Shown here: positions 7,216 to 15,527 of the stretch, piece by piece
Position numbering within the stretch: position 1 is the stretch's first letter
Layout of the letters: each line of letters opens with the position of its first letter
Origin: Pseudomonadota bacterium
Lineage (GTDB): Bacteria > Pseudomonadota > Gammaproteobacteria > Pseudomonadales > Moraxellaceae
Direction: 5' to 3'
DNA: 53,150 bases
Assembly: GCA_021804565.1 (NCBI GenBank)
Contig: JAJZHK010000016.1
Coordinates: 1 to 53,150 of the forward strand
The notes under the pieces: generated by a model
Told to the model about the DNA's origin: nothing
What the model saw: the letters and a program-made list of their open reading frames with translations, nothing else
The model's database searches: none
Translations under genes and position numbers: made by a program

Positions 7216-7872
7216 ATGGAACGATCGACGCCCGCGGTATGCATCGTAGGCAGACGTACTTTACAAATAGAACTTCTGCGCCAATGTCTGGTCAATGAAT
7301 GTGGTTTAAGCGCAGAGATCGCTTCCGTCGAGGCGGCGGTGAAGTGTGTGTCCGATATTTTTCTCGTCGACGCCCAAGGGCAAAGTGATGAGCAGATCAC
7401 CGCTATACTCAGGCAGTTGCATGCTGATCAGCAACTGCGTCCTATCGCACTGGTCTTCGCGCGCGACGACCACCCCATGCAACACCTGGTGATGTTTCCC
7501 TTTTTGCGCGGCATGTTTTTTCAGGACTGCGGCAATGAGGATTTTTGCCGCGGCATGAAAGCCTTGCTGGCCGGCGAGCATTGGTTGCCACGGCGCTGGC
7601 TGGGTGCCTATCTCGACACGACGCGGCTTAACAGCGCGGCGACGCTGGCGACAGAGCAGGAAAGCCTGATCGATCTGACCCCCAAGGAAAGGCAGGTGCT
7701 GCTGTTGCTCATGGAGGGTTTGAGCAACGCCGACATCGCCGAGCGCATGTTTGTCAGTACGCACACCATCAAGACGCATCTACAAAATCTCTTTCGCAAG
7801 CTCGGGGTCAGCAGTCGCGCCAAGGCCATCCACTGGGGGGTGCAGCATGTTCGCCATCAGGTGCGCGCCTGA
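7216..7872 (+). CDS. csgD: CsgD-like LuxR/FixJ-family master regulator of curli
   Basis: A 218-residue regulator. The N-terminal half (about 1–140) is a degenerate receiver-like domain. The C-terminal LuxR-type helix-turn-helix (about 148–210) has the canonical LTPKERQVLLLLMEGLSN, ADIAERMFVSTHTIKTHL and LFRKLGVSSRAKA segments. This build and position identify CsgD, which activates curlin genes. The ATG at 7216 was preferred over one at 7198 because GGGGA lies seven bases upstream. Its promoter region carries a near-perfect CRP site. The gene overlaps csgE by 26 bases, so they are co-transcribed. Confidence 0.88.
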   Translation: MERSTPAVCIVGRRTLQIELLRQCLVNECGLSAEIASVEAAVKCVSDIFLVDAQGQSDEQITAILRQLHADQQLRPIALVFARDDHPMQHLVMFPFLRGMFFQDCGNEDFCRGMKALLAGEHWLPRRWLGAYLDTTRLNSAATLATEQESLIDLTPKERQVLLLLMEGLSNADIAERMFVSTHTIKTHLQNLFRKLGVSSRAKAIHWGVQHVRHQVRA

Positions 7873-8281
7873 AACAGCCCGCATCGGACTTTTGCTGATC
7901 GGCCTGCTCAGTGTCCAGGTCCATGCGCATGACCCCAATGAAATGGACCCTTACGCGGATCTGGCCGCTCGCCCTGGGGACTTGCTGATGCCGCTGATCA
8001 CGGATCAGACCATGTCGGTCATGGGCAATCTTTTTGCGCGCGAATTTGCGGTGAACTGGATGGCTGACCCTGCCTACGGTGACGCGGTTCTGGTGATCCG
8101 CGACCACTATGCGCCCAGAGCGCTGCTCGAGATCGATGTCTACGCCGGGGATCAGCTGCTCTTCAGCACTTATCTGAGTCCAACCACGATGTTCACGCTC
8201 AATACGTACTGCGCGGCGGCTGTACAGACCGTCCACGAACGCCTGCTCGCGCTCGAAATCCGCCAAAAACTTTTTCACTGA
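7847..8281 (+). CDS. csgE: Curli secretion specificity factor CsgE
   Basis: A 144-residue periplasmic protein with a signal peptide (about 1–27, ending VHA). The mature part matches the CsgE pattern: LITDQTMSVMGNLFAREF, then a middle beta region with LEIDVYAGDQLLFSTYLSPT, and a helical end with AAAVQTVHERLL. CsgE forms a cap on the periplasmic face of CsgG and directs curlins to the pore. The start was chosen because it gives a signal peptide and has GGGGGG six bases upstream; it lies inside the end of csgD, so translation is probably coupled. Confidence 0.9.
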   Translation: MFAIRCAPETARIGLLLIGLLSVQVHAHDPNEMDPYADLAARPGDLLMPLITDQTMSVMGNLFAREFAVNWMADPAYGDAVLVIRDHYAPRALLEIDVYAGDQLLFSTYLSPTTMFTLNTYCAAAVQTVHERLLALEIRQKLFH

Positions 8282-8295
8282 ATAGGGACGTCCAT

Positions 8296-8700
8296 ATGAG
8301 AACCTTGATACGGATCGTGGCCACGGTCTTCTTGACGGGCAGCGCCGCTGCCAACCAGCTCAACTACACCCCGGTCAACCCCATGTTCGGTGGGAGTCCG
8401 CTCAATGGCAGCTGGCTGCAGTCGATGGCCAGCGCCGAGAATCTCTACAACGGTCCCAGTGTCAGCTTCGGCCAGACTCCCTTGCAGCAGTTCAACAGTG
8501 CCCTGCAGAGCGCCATCACGGCCAAGATCGTCGGTGCCATCACCAAGGGTTTGACCGATAGCAGTGGCAATCTGGTGCCGCAGACGGTCAATCTCGGCAA
8601 CTACACCGTCGTAATCACCAACCTGCCCAACAACCAGGTGCAGATCACGACCACCGATGCAACGACGGGCGCTTCGTCCTCCTTTACGGTCTACAACTGA
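8296..8700 (+). CDS. csgF: Curli assembly factor CsgF
   Basis: A 134-residue protein with a signal peptide (about 1–19) followed by the family signature LNYTPVNPMFGGSPLNGSWL. In CsgF this segment inserts into the CsgG channel and makes a second constriction. The rest is an Asn/Gln-rich helix (about 45–80) and a C-terminal beta part with NYTVVITNLPNNQVQITTTD. CsgF anchors CsgB at the cell surface. Length is as expected. It ends with TGATG, overlapping the csgG start by one base. Confidence 0.95.
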   Translation: MRTLIRIVATVFLTGSAAANQLNYTPVNPMFGGSPLNGSWLQSMASAENLYNGPSVSFGQTPLQQFNSALQSAITAKIVGAITKGLTDSSGNLVPQTVNLGNYTVVITNLPNNQVQITTTDATTGASSSFTVYN

Positions 8701-9566
8701 TGAAAGTCTGGATCAAATCGACCCCTCTGCTGGGTCTGTTGCTGTCGGCGTGCTCGGTGCTGGGGCCTAACCATCAGCCGGCGCATCCCACCGGTCGTCC
8801 CACCCTGACACCGGAGACGGCGACCCATGCCGATCTGCGTGCCCTGCCGCAGCCCAAAGGGGCCATCGTCGCGGCGGTCTATGGTTTTCGTGACCTGACC
8901 GGGCAGTACAAGCCTTCGCCGGACAGCCTCTATTCAACCGCGGTGACGCAAGGTGCTGCGGCGATGTTGGTCAAGGCGATGATCGACTCGCATTGGTTCA
9001 ATCCGGTGGAGCGCGAGGGTCTGCAGGATCTCTTGACCGAACGCCGCATCGTCCGTGCCGAGCATCCCGCTCCGGCCAAGGCGGCGGTGAACGCGACGGC
9101 GGTGCGCAGTGATGACGGTGAGTCACCTCTGCTCCCGGCGACGGTCATTTTTGAGGGCGGCATCATCGGCTACGAGTCGAATGTGCGTACCGGTGGCGCC
9201 GGCGCGGCCTATTTGGGCACGGGTTTGACCCAGCAGTACCAGACCGACCAGGTGACGGTCAATCTGCGCGCCGTCGACACCCGTACCGGGCGTATTCTGG
9301 AAAGTGTGACGACGACCAAAACGATATACTCGCAGTCCCTCGACGCCAATATCTTTCGCTATGTGACCTATAAGCGTCTGCTGCAGCTGGAAACCGGCTA
9401 CACGCGTAACGAGCCGGTGCAGCTGTGCGTCGAGGAGGCCTTGCAGGCAGCGCTGATCCATATCATCGTCGAGGGAGCCCGTGACAAGCTGTGGAACTTC
9501 AGCGACGAGCATGCGATCCAGGTGCCCCTGGTGCAGACTTACCTCAAAGGGGAAGATGGACGCTAG
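8700..9566 (+). CDS. csgG: Curli export channel lipoprotein CsgG
   Basis: A 288-residue outer-membrane lipoprotein with lipobox LLSAC (Cys18). The family regions are present: AAVYGFRDLTGQYKPSP, the acidic/hydrophobic stretch with GAAAMLVKAMIDSHWFNPVEREGLQDLL, the pore-strand region with GGIIGYESNVRTGG, and VTVNLRAVDTRTGRILESV. CsgG assembles as a nonamer that exports unfolded CsgA and CsgB. Length is close to E. coli CsgG (277 aa). It is the last gene of the curli cluster. Confidence 0.96.
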   Translation: MKVWIKSTPLLGLLLSACSVLGPNHQPAHPTGRPTLTPETATHADLRALPQPKGAIVAAVYGFRDLTGQYKPSPDSLYSTAVTQGAAAMLVKAMIDSHWFNPVEREGLQDLLTERRIVRAEHPAPAKAAVNATAVRSDDGESPLLPATVIFEGGIIGYESNVRTGGAGAAYLGTGLTQQYQTDQVTVNLRAVDTRTGRILESVTTTKTIYSQSLDANIFRYVTYKRLLQLETGYTRNEPVQLCVEEALQAALIHIIVEGARDKLWNFSDEHAIQVPLVQTYLKGEDGR

Positions 9567-9586
9567 TGCCTATTTCAGGTGGACTC

Positions 9587-9614
9587 TGGACAAATTTCCT
9601 GTTTAAGCTATAAA
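9587..9614 (+). promoter_or_regulatory. Sigma-70-type promoter for sutA
   Basis: TGGACA (9587–9592) and TATAAA (9609–9614) each match five of six consensus bases and are 16 bases apart. They lie in the 90-base gap between csgG and sutA, giving a leader of roughly 35 bases. GAGG precedes the sutA ATG. Confidence 0.55.
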
Positions 9615-9656
9615 TCCGCTATGGATCCTGTTGCTGATGAGCGCTTGAGGTGAAGC

Positions 9657-9956
9657 ATGTCTGACGATTATGAAGACTACAACGAAAACGAGGCCGAAGA
9701 GGAGACGGAACTCGAGGAGGTGGCTGCAGAAGGCGCCGTCACGAGTTCAGCGGCCGAAGAAGAAGGGCGACATCTGAGCGAGGCCGAGGAAGCGGAGCAG
9801 CTGACCGTTTCGGCCAAGGATCATCTGCGTCGACAGATGGAAGAACAGATGCGTAAATTCCTCGAAAGTGGGGGGCAGATTCAGGAAGTGCCCGCGGATG
9901 TGACCGCTGATCCACCGCGCCGGCCGGAAAGCGCCTACGGTTCCAAGCCCATCTAG
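9657..9956 (+). CDS. sutA: SutA-like RNA-polymerase-binding regulator
   Basis: A 99-residue, mostly disordered protein. The N-terminal 55 residues are extremely rich in Glu and Asp. A predicted helix follows (about 50–70, KDHLRRQMEEQMRKFLESGG), then the diagnostic C-terminus with VTADPPRRPESAYGSKPI. In Pseudomonas aeruginosa SutA has the same three-part layout and the tail DPPKKPDSKYGSRPI; it binds the RNAP beta subunit and helps transcription during slow growth. Length (105 in Pseudomonas, from memory) agrees. Its stop overlaps that of xerC on the other strand by four bases. Confidence 0.85.
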   Translation: MSDDYEDYNENEAEEETELEEVAAEGAVTSSAAEEEGRHLSEAEEAEQLTVSAKDHLRRQMEEQMRKFLESGGQIQEVPADVTADPPRRPESAYGSKPI

Positions 9957-10870
9957 GCGGGATCGTCGTCGGCCTGCCCGGGCGCGGCGGGTCGGCGTGA
10001 CTGGGCACGCGGGTGCGCGCGGTCGTAGACCCCGGCCAGGTGCTGAAAATCGAGGTGGGTGTAGATCTGTGTCGTGCTGATCTGGCTATGACCAAGCAGC
10101 TCCTGCACCGCACGCAAATCACCACTGGACTCGAGCAGATGCGAGGCAAAGGCGTGGCGCAGCAGGTGTGGATAGAGGCGCAGATCGTGCGCCTGGCCGA
10201 TGCGCTGCAGACGCAACTGGATGCTGCGATGGCTGAGGGCCTGGCCGCGCGGGCCGATGAACACCTGGGGTGTGTCATGACCGGAGCCGGTGCGCATCGC
10301 CAGCCAGGCGCGCAATGCCACCTGGGCCTTGCGGCCGAGCGGCAGAATGCGCGTTTTGCCGCCTTTGCCGGTGACCCGCAACAGCGACTGTGAGAAGTCG
10401 ATATCATCAAGCTGCAGACCCGCCAGTTCAGCCAGACGCAAACCACTGGAGTAGATCAATTCGACCATCGCCCGGTCACGACAGCCGAGCCGGGTGCTGG
10501 GGTCGAGTCTGTCGATGAGCTGGCCGAGCAGGTCGACATCGGGGACCAGCGGCAGTTTGCGGCCGGACTGACGCAACTGCAGATCGAGCAGGGCTTCCCA
10601 CGACTCCTGGTGCTCACGTTGTCGGTAGTGCAGGTAGCCACGCAAGGCGGACAGCTGTCTTTGCAGGCTGCGCGTGCCGACCCCCTGCAGGCGCCGGGTA
10701 GCGATGAAGTCTTCCAGGCAGGCGCGGCTGCGCACGTCGCCCTCATAGCGCTCCAGATGGATCTGCCACAGCGTCAGATCACGCCGGTAGGCGTCAAGCG
10801 TGCGCGGACTCAAACGACGCAACTGGCTCAGTTGCGCCAGATAAGCGTCCAGCTCAGCCGTGCTGGACAC
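9953..10870 (-). CDS. xerC: Tyrosine recombinase XerC
   Basis: A 305-residue tyrosine recombinase that resolves chromosome dimers at dif together with XerD. An N-terminal SAM-like core-binding domain (about 1–95) precedes the catalytic domain. The catalytic residues are visible: Arg in SSGLRLAELAGL, Lys in TGKGGKTRILPL, the HLLRHAFASHLL box, His in LLGHSQISTTQIY and the Tyr nucleophile in TQIYTHLD. I chose a GTG start at 10870, which overlaps the end of the DUF484 gene by 17 bases and gives the normal XerC length; the longer frame upstream is only the complement of that gene. The operon lptM–lysA–dapF–DUF484–xerC is typical of Pseudomonas. Confidence 0.94.
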   Translation of the reverse strand: MSSTAELDAYLAQLSQLRRLSPRTLDAYRRDLTLWQIHLERYEGDVRSRACLEDFIATRRLQGVGTRSLQRQLSALRGYLHYRQREHQESWEALLDLQLRQSGRKLPLVPDVDLLGQLIDRLDPSTRLGCRDRAMVELIYSSGLRLAELAGLQLDDIDFSQSLLRVTGKGGKTRILPLGRKAQVALRAWLAMRTGSGHDTPQVFIGPRGQALSHRSIQLRLQRIGQAHDLRLYPHLLRHAFASHLLESSGDLRAVQELLGHSQISTTQIYTHLDFQHLAGVYDRAHPRAQSRRPAAPGQADDDPA

Positions 10871-11549
10871 GTTGCGGGCGGACGGGAAGCTGACGGGCCA
10901 GCAGACGCGCCAGGATCTCGCCGATGTGATGGACGAACAAGGTGTCCATGCTGCTGCGGTAGTGATCGCGCTGCCTGTGGCCGATGGCCAGGATGCCTTG
11001 AATGCCGCCGTGCTGCAGCTGAATGACGGCTGCCGATCCGACGATCGCGGCACGCTCACCAAAAAGAAAATCGAGCTCGTCAAGACGCAGCAAGCCACAG
11101 ACGACGGGCGCCTGCAGCAAGGCCGGGAGGCGTGCCTGGGTCTCTTGCAGGGAGAGATTGCGGCAGTTCATGGGCAGGGGAATGTCCTGGTCGAAGAGGA
11201 TGAGCTCACAGAGGTCGAGATCAAAGTACTCCTTCAGGCCGGAGAGCAGCTCCACCAAAAGGCTGTCGAGATCGCTGCAGGCCAGCATGTCGAGCGCCAG
11301 CTGCCGGGTGCGTGCGAAGATGTGATCGTTCTCCCGGGCGACATCGAGCAGGCGCTGCAGGCGATTGCGCAGTTCCTCGTTGCGCTCGCGCAAAACCATG
11401 ACCTGGCGCGACACCAGCGAAACCGCGGCACCACTTTCGTGGGGCAGATCCAGATCGGCCAGCAGCTCACTGTGACGCCGAAAAAACTCCGGATGCTCGC
11501 GCAGATAGGCGACGATTCTGCTTTCTTCTTCATCATCGACCGCAGTCAT
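10854..11549 (-). CDS. DUF484 family protein (GAF-like)
   Basis: A 231-residue DUF484 protein. The N-terminus has the family segment VAYLREHPEFFRRHSELLADL, then VSLVSRQVMVLRERNEEL in a coiled coil (about 45–75). A GAF-like domain fills the rest (about 85–225). DUF484 genes lie between dapF and xerC in many gammaproteobacteria; their biochemical role is not established. The ATG at 11549 was preferred to one at 11564 because GGAGG lies five bases upstream of it. The end overlaps the xerC start, suggesting translational coupling. Confidence 0.9.
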   Translation of the reverse strand: MTAVDDEEESRIVAYLREHPEFFRRHSELLADLDLPHESGAAVSLVSRQVMVLRERNEELRNRLQRLLDVARENDHIFARTRQLALDMLACSDLDSLLVELLSGLKEYFDLDLCELILFDQDIPLPMNCRNLSLQETQARLPALLQAPVVCGLLRLDELDFLFGERAAIVGSAAVIQLQHGGIQGILAIGHRQRDHYRSSMDTLFVHHIGEILARLLARQLPVRPQRVQHG

Positions 11550-11611
11550 GAGATCCTCCATCATCCTGCTCCATCCTACTCAAGGCTAACAGCACTGCAT
11601 GCAAGCTGCAT

Positions 11612-12466
11612 CTACTCCTGGGCATTCAGCAGTTCATGCTGGCGTATGACGCCGTCAAAGACCCGGGTGGCCGGACCGGTCATCAGCACCGGGCTGTCGC
11701 CACCGGCCCAGCTGATCTCCAGTTCACCGCCGGGCAGGATCACCTTGACCTTTTCGTCGAGCCAGCCACGCAGGCGGCCACTGACCACCGCAGCACAGGC
11801 GCCGGTGCCACAGGCCAGGGTTTCACCGCTGCCGCGCTCAAAGACGCGCAGACGCAAGGTCTGGCGATCCAGCACCTGCATGAAGCCGACATTGACGCGC
11901 TCCGGGAAGCGCTCATGATTTTCGATCAGCGGACCGAGGCGGCCGACATCAGCCAGGTCGACGTTATCGACCTGGAGCACCACGTGCGGGTTGCCCATGC
12001 TCACGGCACCGACTTCAAAGCTCTCCTGGCCGACGCTCAGCTCGTAAGTGGTCGAGCGCTGTGGGGCATGGAAGGGGATCAGCTCCGGCTCCAGACGCGC
12101 CGGCCCCATGTCGACGGTCACCCGCTGGTCCTCATGGATTTGCAGGATGATGATGCCGCTTTGGGTTTCGACACGCAGTCGATTCTTGCGGGTCAGGCGC
12201 CGGTCACGGACGAAGCGTGCGAAGCAGCGCGCACCATTGCCGCACTGCGCCACTTCCGAGCCATCGGCGTTGAAGATGCGGTAGCGGAAATCGACGTCCG
12301 GACGGCTGGGCGCTTCGACGATCAGCAATTGGTCAAAACCGACGCCAAAATGCGGGTCAGCCAGCTTGCGTACCGCCGCCGGGCTGAGATGAAAGCGCTG
12401 GCTGATCAGATCGATGACCATGAAGTCATTGCCTAAGCCATGCATTTTACTGAATTCTAGTTGCAT
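11612..12466 (-). CDS. dapF: Diaminopimelate epimerase DapF
   Basis: A 284-residue epimerase converting LL- to meso-diaminopimelate for lysine and peptidoglycan synthesis. The N-terminus [15 protein letters not shown] is the family signature. The two catalytic cysteines are in [12 protein letters not shown] (near residue 80) and [11 protein letters not shown] (near 220). Length is standard. It overlaps lysA by ten bases, so the last two steps of lysine synthesis are encoded together. Confidence 0.97.
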   Translation of the reverse strand: MQLEFSKMHGLGNDFMVIDLISQRFHLSPAAVRKLADPHFGVGFDQLLIVEAPSRPDVDFRYRIFNADGSEVAQCGNGARCFARFVRDRRLTRKNRLRVETQSGIIILQIHEDQRVTVDMGPARLEPELIPFHAPQRSTTYELSVGQESFEVGAVSMGNPHVVLQVDNVDLADVGRLGPLIENHERFPERVNVGFMQVLDRQTLRLRVFERGSGETLACGTGACAAVVSGRLRGWLDEKVKVILPGGELEISWAGGDSPVLMTGPATRVFDGVIRQHELLNAQE

Positions 12467-13728
12467 GCTTGCTCCTTGTCGGTGCTCAGCGGCAACAGGG
12501 ACTCGCCGCGCATGAGGTCGCTCAGGGTCTCACGTTGACGCACCAGATGGCAGTGTGCGCCGTCCACCATGAGCTCGGCCGCACGGGGCCGGGTGTTGTA
12601 GTTGGAGCTCATGGTGTAGCCATAGGCACCGGCCTGCATCACCGCCAGCAAGGTGCCCTCGCGCAAGCGCAAACGGCGCTCCTTGCCCAGGTAGTCGCCG
12701 GTTTCACACACCGGACCGACGATATCATAAATCTGCTCGGCGACGCCGGCATCGGTGCAGGCGCGTATCTCCATCCAGGACTGGTAGAGACTGGGGCGCA
12801 GCAGATCATTCATGGCGGCGTCGACCACGGCAAAATGACGATCACCATTGTCTTTCAGGCGCACGACCCGGGTCAGCAGGGTCCCGGCGTCGGCCACCAG
12901 CCAGCGTCCAGGCTCACAGATCACCTGCAGCGAGCGGCCGGCCAGCAAGGGACGCAGGGCCTCCACATAATCCTGCGCCGAAGGGACGCTCTCGCCACGA
13001 TAGCTGACCCCCAGTCCACCACCGACGTCGACATGGCCGAGATGGATGTCGATATCCGCCAACTGATCGACCAGGCGTAGCACGCGCTCAAGAGCGTCGA
13101 CGAAAGGCTGTACCGTCACCAGCTGTGAGCCGATATGGCAGTCGATGCCGACGATACGCAGATAGGGCTCCTGGGCGGCCTGGCGATAGAGGGCCAGGGC
13201 CTCTTCGATAGGGATGCCAAACTTGTTATCACGCAGCCCTGTCGAGATGTAAGGGTGGGTGCCTGCATCGACGTCCGGGTTGACACGCAAAGAGATGGGC
13301 GCCGGCTTGCCCATGGCGGTGGCGATCTCGATGATCATCTGCAACTCGGCGCTGGACTCGGCATTGAAACAGTGGATGCCCAGCTGCAAGGCGCGCTCGA
13401 TCTCGGCGGCGCTCTTGCCGACACCCGAGAACACGACCTGTGCCGGATCGCCGCCGGCAGCCAGGACACGCTCGAGCTCGCCACCCGAGACGATGTCAAA
13501 GCCGGCCCCCAGGTGCGCCAGGAGCTGCAGGACGGCCAGGTTGGAGTTGGCTTTGACGGCGTAGCAGATGCGATGTTTGAGGCCGGTGAAAGCCGCGTCG
13601 AGCTGACGATAGCGGGACTCGATCAGCTCCTTGTCATAGACGTAGAGCGGCGTACCAAAACGCTGCGCCAGGGACGTGGCCGTGTGTTGCCCGAGCATCA
13701 GCTCGCCTTGCAAAGAGGTGCTGTTCAT
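12457..13728 (-). CDS. lysA: Diaminopimelate decarboxylase LysA
   Basis: A 423-residue PLP enzyme of fold type III that decarboxylates meso-diaminopimelate to lysine. The PLP lysine is in [14 protein letters not shown] (near residue 58), the glycine-rich phosphate loop is [10 protein letters not shown], and the second-subunit cysteine is in [13 protein letters not shown]. The C-terminal beta-barrel contains [16 protein letters not shown]. Length fits. It follows lptM by three bases and overlaps dapF. Confidence 0.97.
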   Translation of the reverse strand: MNSTSLQGELMLGQHTATSLAQRFGTPLYVYDKELIESRYRQLDAAFTGLKHRICYAVKANSNLAVLQLLAHLGAGFDIVSGGELERVLAAGGDPAQVVFSGVGKSAAEIERALQLGIHCFNAESSAELQMIIEIATAMGKPAPISLRVNPDVDAGTHPYISTGLRDNKFGIPIEEALALYRQAAQEPYLRIVGIDCHIGSQLVTVQPFVDALERVLRLVDQLADIDIHLGHVDVGGGLGVSYRGESVPSAQDYVEALRPLLAGRSLQVICEPGRWLVADAGTLLTRVVRLKDNGDRHFAVVDAAMNDLLRPSLYQSWMEIRACTDAGVAEQIYDIVGPVCETGDYLGKERRLRLREGTLLAVMQAGAYGYTMSSNYNTRPRAAELMVDGAHCHLVRQRETLSDLMRGESLLPLSTDKEQACN

Positions 13729-13731
13729 CGC

Positions 13732-13953
13732 TCACTGCCCCTGTGTCTGTGTCGTTGTGCTGTTCTGCGTTGCAGCAGGTGCAGCAGGTGCAGCAGGTGC
13801 AGCAGGTGCAGCAGGTGCAGCAGGTGCAGCAGGTGCGCTGCCGCCGAGATGGCGGTGGCTCTTGGGCGCATGGCCGGGCAGGTAGAGGGGGCCTTTCTGC
13901 CCGCAAGCGAGCAGAAATAGACAGAGCGCAAGAGCGCAACAAGGCTTCAACAT
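13732..13953 (-). CDS. lptM: LptM (YifL) small lipoprotein of the LPS translocon, with an expanded Pro/Ala tail
   Basis: A 73-residue lipoprotein. Its signal peptide is short and unusually Cys-rich, ending in the lipobox LLAC (Cys17), directly followed by the diagnostic GQKGPLYLP. In E. coli this motif lets LptM mimic LPS binding and promote disulfide maturation of LptD. The C-terminus is a run of seven Ala-Ala-Pro units encoded by a perfect 9-bp DNA repeat, then a Thr/Gln tail. The ATG at 13953 was chosen; extension upstream would need a TTG. It leads the lysA–dapF operon and is divergent from cyaY, the usual arrangement. Confidence 0.88.
   Translation of the reverse strand: MLKPCCALALCLFLLACGQKGPLYLPGHAPKSHRHLGGSAPAAPAAPAAPAAPAAPAAPAATQNSTTTQTQGQ
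13772..13834. repeat. Seven perfect copies of a 9-bp tandem repeat inside lptM
   Basis: The unit GCAGCAGGT occurs seven times without a mismatch (63 bp). On the lptM strand it reads as Ala/Pro codons. Because the unit is nine bases, gain or loss of copies keeps the frame and changes only the length of the Pro/Ala spacer after the lipid-anchored motif. Confidence 0.97.
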
Positions 13954-14067
13954 CGAATAAAATCCTGGCGTGATCAAGTTTTGCCCTAGTATATAGCGGA
14001 CAGCCTCGCTACCCTAGCCTAAAGCGCGGCTGTCTGCGAGACGCTGGACGATATCGGGTGAGGCCAC

Positions 14068-14376
14068 ATGAACTACGCACAACGCATCGACGCGACTTTG
14101 AATGATCTGGAAAACCGGATCATGGCGATCGAGGATGAACTCGACATCGACTATCGCAGCGCTGACGGCATGCTGGAGATGATCCTGCCGGACGGCAGCC
14201 GGATCATCGTCAATCGCCAGGCTGCCGTTGAGGAGTTGTGGGTGGCGGCACGCAGTGGTGGCTACCATCTGCGCTGGCAGGATGAGGGTTGGCACTGTTC
14301 GACGACCGGGGAGAGCTGGCCTGAGCTCCTGCGCCGGGTGCTCGACGAGCAGGGTTTACGTGGTGTGGCCTTCTAA
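14068..14376 (+). CDS. cyaY: Bacterial frataxin CyaY
   Basis: A 102-residue frataxin homologue that binds iron on an acidic helix and modulates IscS-dependent Fe–S cluster assembly. The N-terminal helix is acidic (LNDLENRIMAIEDELDIDY) and is followed by the beta sheet with MLEMILPDGSRIIVNRQ, ELWVAARSGGYHL and the tryptophan-rich segment. Length is standard (about 106). It is divergent from lptM across a 114-base gap. Confidence 0.96.
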   Translation: MNYAQRIDATLNDLENRIMAIEDELDIDYRSADGMLEMILPDGSRIIVNRQAAVEELWVAARSGGYHLRWQDEGWHCSTTGESWPELLRRVLDEQGLRGVAF

Positions 14377-14393
14377 GCCGGCCAGCCCTGCGC

Positions 14394-14399
14394 TATAAT
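14394..14399 (+). promoter_or_regulatory. −10 element upstream of lptF
   Basis: A perfect TATAAT lies 28 bases before the lptF ATG, in the 50-base gap after cyaY. A −35 at 17 bases upstream would be TTCTAA (14371–14376), a poor match overlapping the cyaY stop. lptF may therefore have its own promoter. Confidence 0.4.
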
Positions 14400-14426
14400 G
14401 CGCCGCGACCCTGTGGGACCTTCAGC

Positions 14427-15527
14427 ATGATCATCAAGCGCTACATCAATGCTCAGATCCTTCAGTCCTCTTTGGCGGTGCTGGGGATCTTGTTCTCGAT
14501 CATCGCCGGCAGCCGTATCATCAAGTATTTCTATATGGCGACGCAGGGCCGACTCGACGTCGACATGCTGTTTTCCTTGCTGTTTCTGCAGTCACCGGCT
14601 TTTCTTGAGTTCATTTTACCCTTGTCTTTCTTTCTCGGTGTCATGCTCAGCCTCGGGCGCATGTATGTCGACAGCGAGATGGCCGTACTTTCGGCGGTGG
14701 GACTGGGGCCCCTGCAACTGCTCAAGCTGGCTTCCTCAAGCATGGTGCTGGTCCTGCTGGTGTCGGCGGGCATGACTTTGTATCTGACGCCACGCGCCAA
14801 CTATCGGGCCGAGGAGTTGTTCTCGCAGCAGGCCTCGCGCAATACTTTCGAGATTCTGCGGCCGGGCATGTTTCAGCCGCTGGAAGGCGGCAAGGTCATC
14901 TATGTGCGCTCGATTTCTGATGACAGGCGGCAGCTGGAGGACGTCTTTGTCTATGGCAATCTGGCCGGCAACAGTGTCGATAGCGTTGTCATCCGCGCCA
15001 CGCATGGGCGTATCGCCATCGACCCGCACAGTGGCGCCCGCTATCTGATCCTGATCTCGGGTGAGCGCGATGAGATCCAGGCGGGCTCGCACCGTTTGCA
15101 GCGTATCAATTTTGCCTCCTATTCTCTGCTGCTGACCCAGGCGCCGGCCAAGGCCGTCACCATGCTCAAGGCCCTGACCGGGCGACAGCTGATGCAGCGC
15201 TCCGACATCCTCGCGCGTGCCGAGCTGGAGTGGCGCCTTTCTCTGGTCCTGCTGGTGCCGGTGGTGGCCGTGCTGGCGCAGGCGCTGAGTCGGGTACAGC
15301 CGCGCCAGGGGCGTTTTTTGAAGCTCTTGCCGGGTATTTTGGTCTATCTCAGCTACATCGTCCTGCTGCTGGTGGTCAAACAGGCGGTGGAAAAAGGGCA
15401 CCTGCCGCAAGGGGCTTTTCTCTGGGTGCATATCGCCTATACCGGACTGGCTTTTTACCTTCTTTATGCTGATGAGTGGCGCCAACGCTGGCAACGGCGT
15501 TCGGGTCTTCCCACCGTACAAGGATGA
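14427..15527 (+). CDS. lptF: LPS export ABC-transporter permease LptF
   Basis: A 366-residue LptF/LptG-family permease of the LptB2FG extractor that moves LPS from the inner membrane to the Lpt bridge. It has three N-terminal helices, a periplasmic beta-jellyroll (about 130–260) and three C-terminal helices. LptF-type features are the start MIIKRYI, FILPLSFFLGVMLSLGRMY, DSEMAVLSAVGL in the coupling helix, RAELEWRLSL and VQPRQGRFLKLLP. lptG normally follows lptF immediately, but here the next gene is a glycosyltransferase, so lptG must lie elsewhere. Confidence 0.93.
   Translation: MIIKRYINAQILQSSLAVLGILFSIIAGSRIIKYFYMATQGRLDVDMLFSLLFLQSPAFLEFILPLSFFLGVMLSLGRMYVDSEMAVLSAVGLGPLQLLKLASSSMVLVLLVSAGMTLYLTPRANYRAEELFSQQASRNTFEILRPGMFQPLEGGKVIYVRSISDDRRQLEDVFVYGNLAGNSVDSVVIRATHGRIAIDPHSGARYLILISGERDEIQAGSHRLQRINFASYSLLLTQAPAKAVTMLKALTGRQLMQRSDILARAELEWRLSLVLLVPVVAVLAQALSRVQPRQGRFLKLLPGILVYLSYIVLLLVVKQAVEKGHLPQGAFLWVHIAYTGLAFYLLYADEWRQRWQRRSGLPTVQG

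Noticed and set aside
13676-13973. Several open frames over the 9-bp repeat on both strands
   Set aside because: A 9-bp repeat keeps every frame open; only the minus-strand frame with the LLACGQKGPLYLP motif is a real gene (lptM).
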